From positions 1 to 12,401 of the forward strand of contig JAFWOX010000061.1 in assembly GCA_017545325.1 (NCBI GenBank): 12,401 nt of DNA, written 5' to 3'. How positions within the stretch are numbered: position 1 is the stretch's first letter; each line of letters starts with the position of its first letter. Source of the DNA: Oscillospiraceae bacterium. Lineage in GTDB: Bacteria > Bacillota_A > Clostridia > Oscillospirales > Oscillospiraceae. The notes below the pieces were generated by a model, which made no database searches, had not been told where the DNA came from, and saw nothing but the letters and a program-made list of their open reading frames with translations. This document shows positions 6,584 through 12,401 of this stretch, piece after piece. Both the position numbers and the translations under genes were made by a program.

Positions 6584-7542
6584 TTCTGCCCGCCTTCATC
6601 CGCAATGGATTCCCGCATCCGGGTATCGGAGATGACGTTCTGCATATTGTAGTAATCCATGACCCCCAGCTTGCCCTCCCGCAGGGCCTGGGCCATGGCC
6701 ATGGGCACCTCAGCCTCGGCCTCCACCACCTTGGCCCGCATCTCCTGGGTCTTGGCCTTCATCTCCTGCTCCCCGGCAACGGCCATGGCCCGGCGCTCCT
6801 CCGCCTTGGCCTGGGCGATCTTCTTATCCGCCTCGGCCTGGTCCGCCTGGAGCTGCGCGCCGATATTCCGGCCCACGTCGATATCCGCGATGTCGATGGA
6901 GAGGATCTCGAAGGCGGTACCCGCCTCCAGGCCCTTGCTGAGCACGGTTTTGGAGATCAGGTCGGGATTCTCCAGCACTTCCTTATGGGTGCCTGCGCTG
7001 CCGATGGTGGTGACCACGCCCTCGCCCACCCGGGCGATGATGGTCTGCTCGCCGGCGCCGCCCACCAGGCGGTCGATATTGGCCCGGACGGTGACCTTGG
7101 CCTTGGCCTTCAGCTCGATGCCGTCCTTGGCGATGGCAGCCACGATGGGGGTCTCGATGACCTTGGGGTTGACGCTCATCTGCACGGCCTCCAGCACGTC
7201 CCGGCCGGCCAGGTCGATGGCGGCGCTGCGCTCGAACTCCAGGGGGATATTCGCGCGCTGGGCGGCGATGAGGGAATTTACCACCCGGTCCACGTTGCCG
7301 CCCGCCAGGTAATGGGCCTCCAGCTTATTGATGGGGATGCTGATACCGGCCTTCACGGCCTTGATGAGGGGAATGACGATCCGGGAAGGAACGACCCGGC
7401 GCAGCCGCATGCCCACCAGGGTCCAGATGCCCACCCGCACGCCGGCGGCCAGAGCGCTGATCCACAGGGCTACGGGCACGAACTGGAAGAACAGGATCAC
7501 AACGACAACGATGACCGCGATGAGAATGATAGGGCCTCCCAT
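6580..7542 (-). CDS. floA: flotillin-like protein FloA
   Basis: FloA is a bacterial flotillin that anchors to the inner face of the membrane, oligomerises, and organises functional membrane microdomains. The 320-residue length is close to the 331 of B. subtilis FloA. Residues 1-29 form a membrane anchor ([19 protein letters not shown]), with a second hydrophobic stretch to about 47. The SPFH-type core covers about 60-230 and includes [20 protein letters not shown] and [21 protein letters not shown] charged coiled coil follows (about 230-285: [20 protein letters not shown]), then the conserved end [27 protein letters not shown] with a 7-base spacer precedes the ATG at 7542, only two bases after the nfeD stop, so the two are translated as a pair. 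The assignment is very secure. Confidence 0.96.
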   Translation of the reverse strand: MGGPIILIAVIVVVVILFFQFVPVALWISALAAGVRVGIWTLVGMRLRRVVPSRIVIPLIKAVKAGISIPINKLEAHYLAGGNVDRVVNSLIAAQRANIPLEFERSAAIDLAGRDVLEAVQMSVNPKVIETPIVAAIAKDGIELKAKAKVTVRANIDRLVGGAGEQTIIARVGEGVVTTIGSAGTHKEVLENPDLISKTVLSKGLEAGTAFEILSIDIADIDVGRNIGAQLQADQAEADKKIAQAKAEERRAMAVAGEQEMKAKTQEMRAKVVEAEAEVPMAMAQALREGKLGVMDYYNMQNVISDTRMRESIADEGGQK

Positions 7543-7544
7543 AT

Positions 7545-8045
7545 TTACTCCTCCTTAACCTCCGGCAGAGCCGGATCCTGGCAGGCCCGGACGACGATGC
7601 GTCCCCCCGCCGCTTCCACAACTTCCACAAGACTGTCTTTATCCAGGAATTCTCCCTGGGTGACCACATCCACCTTTCTGCCGCCCAGCTCCGCCATTCC
7701 GGCGGGACGGAGGACGGTAACGGTCCTTCCGGTAGTCCCCAGGAGGGCGCTCAGGTCCTCGCTGCTCCGGTAATCCTCCTCCGCCTGGTCCAGGATCAGG
7801 CTCTTGGGCAGCTTGCCCCTGGAGATGATCCTGGCGCCGATGACCAGGAAGGCCAGGACGATCAGCCCCGCGATCAGGCCCAGGATCAGGGCCTCCTGAA
7901 GGGTCCTGGCGGTGATATACACGTCCGCCGCCAGAAGGATGATCCCGGCGATCCCGGGCAGACCGAAGCCCGGATTGAGTATTTCCAGAACGAACAGGCC
8001 CAATGCGCACACCAGCAGGATCAGGGTCCATACGATTGTCGGCAT
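7545..8045 (-). CDS. NfeD-family membrane protein (short form, FloA partner)
   Basis: This 166-residue protein has two or three N-terminal membrane segments (about 4-22, 28-46, 52-75; note [11 protein letters not shown] at 24-34) and a C-terminal OB-fold domain of the NfeD type (about 105-155: [20 protein letters not shown], then [13 protein letters not shown] [14 protein letters not shown]). It lacks the serine-protease domain of long NfeD proteins such as B. subtilis YqeZ, so it is the short form. NfeD proteins are encoded next to flotillins and are thought to work with them; the exact activity of the OB domain is not settled. AGGAGG with a 5-base spacer precedes ATG 8045, and the gene ends two bases before floA. 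Its position mirrors yqeZ in the yqeZ-floA operon. Confidence 0.9.
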   Translation of the reverse strand: MPTIVWTLILLVCALGLFVLEILNPGFGLPGIAGIILLAADVYITARTLQEALILGLIAGLIVLAFLVIGARIISRGKLPKSLILDQAEEDYRSSEDLSALLGTTGRTVTVLRPAGMAELGGRKVDVVTQGEFLDKDSLVEVVEAAGGRIVVRACQDPALPEVKEE

Positions 8046-8084
8046 GGGTTCCTCCTTTCATCCGCTCCACGGGGGAGGGTGGGT

Positions 8085-9482
8085 TTATGCCTCTGCTGCC
8101 TCGGGGGCGGGGACCGCCTCCGGCTCATCCTTCTTGCCCAGGTAACCGGGCAGCTCCATTCCCGCCATGGCGTACATCTCGCTCAGGGGGGGCACGCTCT
8201 TCAGCAGGCCGGTGAGGTACCCGGCGGTGGCGTTTTTGCCGTCCTTCCCCGCGCCGGAATCCCAGACCGTGACCTTGTCGATCTTCACGTTCTTGATGGC
8301 CTCCACCTGGATCCGCAGGAGGTCCTCCATCTTATCCGTCAGCAGCAGCTTCACCGCCGCCTCCGCATTGCCGCCCGCGGCGGCGACGATCTCCCGGAAG
8401 CCCTCGGCCTGCTTCGTCAGAATGGCCTTCTGGCCCTCGGCCTCCGCGTTCATCCTGGCCCGGATGGCGTCCGCCTCGCCGGCGGCCTTCCGGCGGATCT
8501 TTTCCGCCTCGGCCTCCGCCTCCAGCTCAGCCCGGCGCTTGGCGATCTCCGTGGAGACGATGATATCCGCCTCCTGGGTGGCCTTCTCCCGGGCGGCACG
8601 GGCCGCCTCGGCCTGCTGCTCCGCCACGTAGGCCTCCTCCTTCGCCTTGGCCGCCTGGATCTTCTCCGCGGCGGTGGCGAGGCGCAGGGCCTCCGCTTCC
8701 TTCTCCCGGCGCTGGGCGTCGGACATGGCCACCTGGATCTTGGCGCTGTTCTCGCCCTCGATGGCCAGGGCGTCGGCCTCGGATACCTGTACGCGCTGGT
8801 CCCGGTCGGCGTTGGCGACGCCGATGGAGCCGTCCCTGTTCTTCTCGGCCACGGTGCGCTTGGCGTCGTTGATGGCCTTGGCTGCAGCCTCCTTGCCCAG
8901 GGCTTCGATATACCCGCTCTCATCGCTGATATCCGTTACGTTCACGTTGATGAGCCGCAGGCCGATCTTCTTCAGCTCGGTCTCCACGTTCCGGCTCACG
9001 GCATCCAGGAACTTATCCCGGTCGGCGTTGATCTCCTCGATGTCCATGGTGGCGATCACCAGACGCAGCTGACCGAAGATGATGTCCTTCGCCAGCTCCT
9101 GGATCTGCACCAGCTTCAGGCCCAGCAGGCGCTCGGCGGCATTCTGCATGACCCCGTTTTCGGTGCTGATGCCCACGGTGAAGGTGCTGGGCACGTTGAT
9201 GCGGATGTTCTGCCGGCTCAGGGCGTTCTGCAGGTCCACGGAGATGCTGATGGGGGTCAGGTCCAGGTATTCCGCCGCCTGGATGATAGGCCAGACGAAG
9301 GCCGCGCCGCCATGGATGCACTTGGAGCTGCGGCTGGTGCCGTCCTTATTGCTGCCCACGTTGCCGTACACCACCATGACCTTGTCTGAGGGACATTTCT
9401 TGTACCGGCGCATGATGGCGGCCAGCAGACTGAAGCACAGCACCACCACGACGCAGATCAGGATAATGGTTTCCATTCCCAT
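8085..9482 (-). CDS. floT: flotillin of the FloT/YuaG type
   Basis: This 465-residue flotillin has an N-terminal membrane segment (about 4-23, TIILICVVVVLCFSLLAAIM), an SPFH domain (about 30-200, including VMVVYGNVG, FVWPIIQ, NVNVTDISDESGYIEALG), a long Ala/Glu-rich coiled coil (about 205-370) with the EA repeats typical of flotillins, and a tail that includes GLLKSVPPLSEMYAMAG. It should oligomerise in membrane patches and scaffold protein complexes. A GTG at 9488 is in frame, but it lies only two bases from AGGAGG; the ATG at 9482 has an 8-base spacer, so I chose it. The gene sits between a YuaF-like gene and the nfeD-floA pair. FloT-type fits because its partner is YuaF-like and because it is longer than FloA. 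Confidence 0.93.
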   Translation of the reverse strand: MGMETIILICVVVVLCFSLLAAIMRRYKKCPSDKVMVVYGNVGSNKDGTSRSSKCIHGGAAFVWPIIQAAEYLDLTPISISVDLQNALSRQNIRINVPSTFTVGISTENGVMQNAAERLLGLKLVQIQELAKDIIFGQLRLVIATMDIEEINADRDKFLDAVSRNVETELKKIGLRLINVNVTDISDESGYIEALGKEAAAKAINDAKRTVAEKNRDGSIGVANADRDQRVQVSEADALAIEGENSAKIQVAMSDAQRREKEAEALRLATAAEKIQAAKAKEEAYVAEQQAEAARAAREKATQEADIIVSTEIAKRRAELEAEAEAEKIRRKAAGEADAIRARMNAEAEGQKAILTKQAEGFREIVAAAGGNAEAAVKLLLTDKMEDLLRIQVEAIKNVKIDKVTVWDSGAGKDGKNATAGYLTGLLKSVPPLSEMYAMAGMELPGYLGKKDEPEAVPAPEAAEA

Positions 9483-9532
9483 TGACACTTCCTCCTTTAC
9501 ACACGGATTTCTATCTTCTTGATCTTCCTATC

Positions 9533-10228
9533 TTACTCTCTTCTCATGACAATGAGCTGCCTTTCCCGGGTGACGCCGATGACCGTGATCTTCTCCCCGG
9601 TGGAAATGGGGCTTTCCTCATCCGTCACCGCGGCGCACTCGGTCATCTTCTCCTGGATCACCACGTTCACCTTGCCCTCTCCCTGCCGCTGAGGCGGGAC
9701 GGAGAGGTAGACCTCCCCCGCCAGGCCCACGGCATTGCCCGGATCCACGGTGCCGTCCGACTGGAGGCGGACGAAAAGCTGCATGGTGACCGCCACCAGG
9801 AACATGGCCGCAACGCCCAGGATCAGGCCCACCAGGATGGCCAGCAGCCAGGGCCGGCCGGACCGGGAGATGGCCAGGGCTCCCCAGCCGTATACGGCGA
9901 AGAAAGCCACGATGCCCCGGAAGCTGAAGAGGCGCAGATTGAAGCCCTCATGCTGGGCCTCCGCCCCGTCCGGCGATTCATAGAATTCATCCGGGACGCC
10001 GTCCCCATCCAGGTCGATCCCATCCGGGATCCCGTCCCCGTCCAGGTCCAGGTCGATCCCGTCGGGGACCCCGTCCCCATCCAGATCCGGCCCATCCGCG
10101 TCCCCCTCCTGGCCGCCCAGGCCGATGAGGGTGGTGACCAGCTGGATGATGAGCAGAAGGGTCGCGGGGATAGCGGCGGCGGCAAAAACGCGCTCCAGCG
10201 CGGTCAAGGATTCCCACCAGGCTTGCAT
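9533..10228 (-). CDS. YuaF/NfeD-like membrane protein with acidic DxDGDG repeats (FloT partner)
   Basis: This 231-residue protein has one N-terminal membrane segment (about 14-37), an acidic loop (about 40-90), two further segments (about 102-120 and 127-152) and a C-terminal OB-fold domain (about 165-229: NAVGLAGEVYLSVPPQRQG and ISTGEKITVIGVTRERQLIV). This plan matches YuaF-like proteins encoded beside FloT. The loop carries three DLDGDG(V/I)PDGI-type units (48-81), a thrombospondin type-3-like pattern of Asp spacing that in other proteins binds calcium; binding here is inference. The Arg-containing loop ISRSGRPW (120-127) would be cytoplasmic under the positive-inside rule, placing the acidic loop and the OB domain outside; that topology is uncertain. 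AGGAGG with a 7-base spacer precedes ATG 10228. The next gene starts 50 bases downstream. Confidence 0.85.
   Translation of the reverse strand: MQAWWESLTALERVFAAAAIPATLLLIIQLVTTLIGLGGQEGDADGPDLDGDGVPDGIDLDLDGDGIPDGIDLDGDGVPDEFYESPDGAEAQHEGFNLRLFSFRGIVAFFAVYGWGALAISRSGRPWLLAILVGLILGVAAMFLVAVTMQLFVRLQSDGTVDPGNAVGLAGEVYLSVPPQRQGEGKVNVVIQEKMTECAAVTDEESPISTGEKITVIGVTRERQLIVMRRE
9988..10090 (-). repeat. imperfect tandem coding repeat (DxDGDGxPD units)
   Basis: Three related units lie at 9988-10020 (33 bases), 10021-10059 (39 bases, with a 6-base insertion) and 10060-10090 (partial), inside the YuaF-like gene. The unit core, read on the plus strand, is CATCCGGGAxxCCGTCCCC. Unit lengths are multiples of three, so copy-number changes would keep the reading frame; this region may vary between strains. 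Confidence 0.85.
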
Positions 10229-10247
10229 ACTGATCCCTCCTACTCGA

Positions 10248-10778
10248 TTACTGTAAATCCAGCCGTCCGATGTACGCCTGGGCCTCTTCCTTCAGCATCG
10301 CCGCCCGGTAAGCCAGAAGCATGATCTCCAGCACCTGCTCCACCCGGCGCTGGGCCCCGGGAAAGGGCTCCCGGTAGTCCTTCAGCACGGTTTTTATGGG
10401 GGGCGGATCATCCTCCGTCAGGGTCACCAGGGCCGTATACAGGGCCGAATCATCCACCAGGTCGTCGGAAATATCGTCCAGATGTCCGTTTACATAACTC
10501 AGCAGGCGGCAGATCTCCTCCAGGGGCAGCACGCTGCGCAGCATATGGATGATCAGGATCCGGGAAAGCTGCCTGCGGCTGTACCGCTTGGCCACCGGAG
10601 GAGGAAGAAAGCCCCGTGCCACCCAGTTTTGGATCACATAGGGTTCCAGGCCGGATATATGGGCCACCTGGGCCAGCATCAGATCCCCGCCCGCAAACAG
10701 GGCCGAGAGCAGGATCTCAGCGGAACCGGGGGTACTCCCATCATATTGCAGCGTGGAACCGGGCAAGACTCTCTGCAT
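10248..10778 (-). CDS. DUF1836 protein, MerR-like putative transcription regulator
   Basis: This 176-residue soluble protein matches the DUF1836 pattern. The diagnostic stretch is HISGLEPYVIQNWVARGFLP (40-59) followed by PPVAKRYSRRQLSRILIIHM (60-79) and LRSVLPLEEICRLLSYVNG (80-98). It resembles a MerR-type winged helix-turn-helix: a helix pair, a W..RGFLPPP turn, and an arginine-rich wing. A C-terminal helical part (140-170) could mediate dimerisation. It is the first gene of the flotillin operon, behind a promoter rich in dyads, so autoregulation of the operon is a reasonable inference; DUF1836 proteins have no well-established role that I know of. AGGAGG precedes ATG 10778 by 7 bases. An out-of-frame ATG at 10783 is too close to the site. 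The next gene begins 20 bases past its stop. DNA binding is inferred, not shown. Confidence 0.82.
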   Translation of the reverse strand: MQRVLPGSTLQYDGSTPGSAEILLSALFAGGDLMLAQVAHISGLEPYVIQNWVARGFLPPPVAKRYSRRQLSRILIIHMLRSVLPLEEICRLLSYVNGHLDDISDDLVDDSALYTALVTLTEDDPPPIKTVLKDYREPFPGAQRRVEQVLEIMLLAYRAAMLKEEAQAYIGRLDLQ

Positions 10779-10800
10779 CCCATCCCCTCCTTTACCCAGA

Positions 10801-10829
10801 AATCTACCACATAATCATTTGATTGTCAA
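10801..10829 (-). promoter_or_regulatory. promoter of the flotillin operon
   Basis: On the minus strand a perfect TTGACA (10829-10824) and TAGATT (10806-10801) have a 17-base spacer. The transcript would start near 10795, leaving a very short leader that contains only AAAGGAGG before the DUF1836 start. No other promoter of this quality was seen in the short gaps down to the 6388-6418 terminator, so six genes appear to depend on it. Confidence 0.85.
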
Positions 10830-10837
10830 TAGCAATC
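10813..10837. promoter_or_regulatory. cluster of short dyads over the -35 box (putative operator)
   Basis: Three overlapping inverted repeats lie here: AATCA/TGATT (10813-10817 and 10820-10824), ATTG/CAAT (10822-10825 and 10827-10830) and GATTG/CAATC (10821-10825 and 10833-10837). They cover the -35 hexamer and the upstream part of the spacer, a position where a bound repressor would block RNA polymerase. The region is A/T-rich, so short dyads can arise by chance. Confidence 0.4.
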
Positions 10838-10853
10838 TGATGAATTTTTGTGG

Positions 10854-10884
10854 AAAAGAAAAGCAGCGGGGCGACCCCGCTGCT
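10854..10884 (-). terminator. intrinsic terminator of the S8 peptidase gene
   Basis: On the minus strand the perfect 10-bp stem AGCAGCGGGG/CCCCGCTGCT with loop TCG is followed by TTTCTTTT. It starts 18 bases past the peptidase stop and ends only about 25 bases upstream of the flotillin promoter. The 11 bases ACAGTCTGAGC at its 5' base also occur at 200-210. Confidence 0.92.
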
Positions 10885-10902
10885 CAGACTGTCTGTTATA
10901 CC

Positions 10903-12401
10903 TCATTTGCCGAGATATCCTTCCGCGATGCTCAGGGCCATGCCCGCCCGATTGGGCGGGAACAGGATGCCTGCATCGAGCATATCCGGTTGTCCGGCGA
11001 GCGCAGCGGTACGATAATTTTCGAAGAAAGCCGCATATTCCCCGGGCGCCAGAGACAGACGCCAGACGGGCGGCGTTTCTCCCTCTCCCGGTCCGTCGGG
11101 CTGCGGGACATCCCCGAAAAGCTGAAAGCCCGCCAGGGTCCCGCCCCGCTCCTGAAGATCCGCCTGGATGGCGGCGTACAGCTCCGCCCCGTCGGTGAAA
11201 CGGGAGGCGTCAGCCACCACCACCCGAGCTTCCGTGATCCAGGCCAGGGCCCGATAAATGGCCCCCTGGTCCTCCCTGGAGACGGTATCCATATCCAGCA
11301 CAGCATAAAGGTACTTCTGCCGCGCCCGAACCTCCGCCCGCAGCGTATCGGCTTCATCATTCCGGCCCACCCGCTCCAGAGCCGCCGCCACAAAACCCAC
11401 GGGGTTTACGATGCGGATATCCATGGTCCTGGTCAATTCGCCGGCGAGCGCATTGCCGGTATTGATTCTTCCGGTTCCGGTATAGGCGGTATCCACGATC
11501 ATGTTCCGCAGCTCCTTCTGGGTGAGCGTGGGGTCGATGGAAACGGCGATGGCATAGAGGCCCATGGTATAGGGCATGGTCCAGCTCAATCCCCCGGTTG
11601 GGCAGTAGAAATACTCCGTGTTTTCAAAGGCGCAGGCCACGGTTCGTCCGGAGGACGGAACATAGACCAGGGTGGGACGGCCTCCGCCCCACTGGTCGAT
11701 CATCAGGTTTTCCGGATCATTCTTGTCCGCCCAGGGCAGGAAGGTCACCGCCCCGTTCTCTCCGCAGAACCAGACCATGATCCCCGCCTCTTCGCAGGCC
11801 TTGGCCGCGGCCCGGAATTCCTCCTCGTGGGCCTCTGCGGAGTTGATGTTGTCGGAAAAACCCACCATGGTGATCTTCTGGCCCTCCGGCAGGGTATCGT
11901 TCAGGGCGATCACCCGGTAAAGGGCTTCAGCCTCATGGAGCTGGGCGTCCTGGTCGGAATCATGACCGAAGAAATAGACCTCCGCATCCGGCGCGGTGCC
12001 GATGCTTTTCCCCGCCAGAAGGGAAAGGACCGCCGGACCATGCATGCTCAGGGGGTAATCCCCGGAATAATCCCGGTGGATATTCTCCCGGTCATACTCC
12101 GGGTGAGGGAGGGCAGGCTGGTCGATATAAGCGATCACCGCGCCCTTGCCCGTGTAGCCATGGGCATGGAGGATATCCACGTTCAGCCCCGGGTCCATTC
12201 CCCAGTCGATAAGTCCCTGAGGATCGTAGCCCTCCGGCAGCCCGCCGGGAAAGGCGGTGCCCGTTCCCACCACCAGGGAATAAGCCAGACCGGGATAATG
12301 GGAAAGGTCCGCATAAACGGTATCCGGATCGAACCAATACCGTTCCCAGGGCACCGCATCCTCCACAGCGGCGAGCTCGGCCGCCTCCCGCAGCACCGTC
12401 A
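10903..12401 (-). CDS. divergent subtilisin-like (S8) serine peptidase, 5' end outside window
   Basis: The frame is open to the window edge, so the N-terminus, including any signal peptide, is missing; a GTG at 12396 is not a convincing start. Numbered from that codon, the S8 triad is recognisable: Asp92 in GAVIAYIDQPALPHPEY, His119 in SMHGPAVLSLLAG, and Ser271 in GGLSWTMPYTMGLYAIAV. Asn214 in CGENGA is a candidate oxyanion residue. The motifs depart from the usual D-(S/T)-G and GTSMAAP forms (DQP and GLSWTMP), so activity or specificity may be unusual. The peptidase core ends near residue 325. The remaining 170 or so residues are unassigned, with a helical YAVLDMD segment and an alpha/beta-looking part containing WRLSLAPGEYAAFFENY. 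No cell-wall anchor is visible. A strong terminator follows; the gene is separate from the flotillin operon. Family is fairly certain, substrate unknown. Confidence 0.8.
   Translation of the reverse strand, partial: TVLREAAELAAVEDAVPWERYWFDPDTVYADLSHYPGLAYSLVVGTGTAFPGGLPEGYDPQGLIDWGMDPGLNVDILHAHGYTGKGAVIAYIDQPALPHPEYDRENIHRDYSGDYPLSMHGPAVLSLLAGKSIGTAPDAEVYFFGHDSDQDAQLHEAEALYRVIALNDTLPEGQKITMVGFSDNINSAEAHEEEFRAAAKACEEAGIMVWFCGENGAVTFLPWADKNDPENLMIDQWGGGRPTLVYVPSSGRTVACAFENTEYFYCPTGGLSWTMPYTMGLYAIAVSIDPTLTQKELRNMIVDTAYTGTGRINTGNALAGELTRTMDIRIVNPVGFVAAALERVGRNDEADTLRAEVRARQKYLYAVLDMDTVSREDQGAIYRALAWITEARVVVADASRFTDGAELYAAIQADLQERGGTLAGFQLFGDVPQPDGPGEGETPPVWRLSLAPGEYAAFFENYRTAALAGQPDMLDAGILFPPNRAGMALSIAEGYLGK

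Noticed and set aside
8079..9389. Plus-strand open frame of 436 codons opposite floT
   Set aside because: The composition is low complexity (Leu/Gly/His) and mirrors the Ala/Glu-rich coiled coil on the other strand. No supporting start site.
9483..9488. GTG at 9488 as the floT start
   Set aside because: It is only two bases from AGGAGG; the in-frame ATG at 9482 has an 8-base spacer and gives a normal N-terminal membrane segment.
9988..10090. CRISPR-like repeats
   Set aside because: The units are few, contiguous, unequal and in frame inside a coding gene, with no spacers. They encode the DxDGDG motif.

Overview
The window is a GC-rich stretch of a bacterial chromosome. I see no phage, insertion-sequence, tRNA, rRNA or CRISPR signal. 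All convincing genes lie on the minus strand, so transcription runs from position 12401 towards 1. FloA, a DUF1836 protein, short NfeD proteins, a two-gene SufC-SufB locus, strong AGGAGG ribosome binding sites and sharp sigma-A promoters and intrinsic terminators point to a Firmicute. High GC suggests a Clostridia lineage, perhaps Oscillospiraceae-like; the placement is inference.

Layout in transcription order: (1) 12401-10903, the 3' part of a divergent subtilisin-like (S8) peptidase gene, cut by the window edge and closed by a clear terminator. (2) 10829-6388, one apparent operon with a promoter at 10801-10829 and a terminator at 6388-6418. It encodes a DUF1836 putative regulator, a membrane NfeD/YuaF-like protein with DxDGDG acidic repeats, a FloT-type flotillin, a short NfeD protein, a FloA flotillin, and an arginine-rich 47-residue ORF that starts in an ATGA overlap with the floA stop. 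(3) 6337-4721, a sodium:solute symporter gene with its own promoter. (4) 4682-3064, an SLC13/DASS-type carrier gene with its own near-consensus promoter and terminator. (5) 2935-255, a promoter followed by a YegS/DgkB-type lipid kinase, sufC and sufB, with an 8-base overlap of kinase and sufC. (6) 254-1, a non-coding region packed with perfect inverted repeats.

How they fit together: the second block joins the two flotillin/NfeD pairs that Bacillus subtilis keeps in separate operons (yuaF-floT and yqeZ-floA) into one transcript headed by a putative DNA-binding protein. This suggests one membrane-organisation module under shared, possibly autoregulatory control. The fifth block couples iron-sulfur cluster scaffold genes (SufBC only) to a lipid kinase. 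The transporters are independent units whose substrates cannot be read from sequence.

The most useful second looks are the 47-residue ORF after floA, the unified flotillin operon with a dyad-rich promoter, the acidic repeats in the YuaF-like protein, and the palindromic left edge, which shares an 11-base hairpin-base motif with the peptidase terminator.
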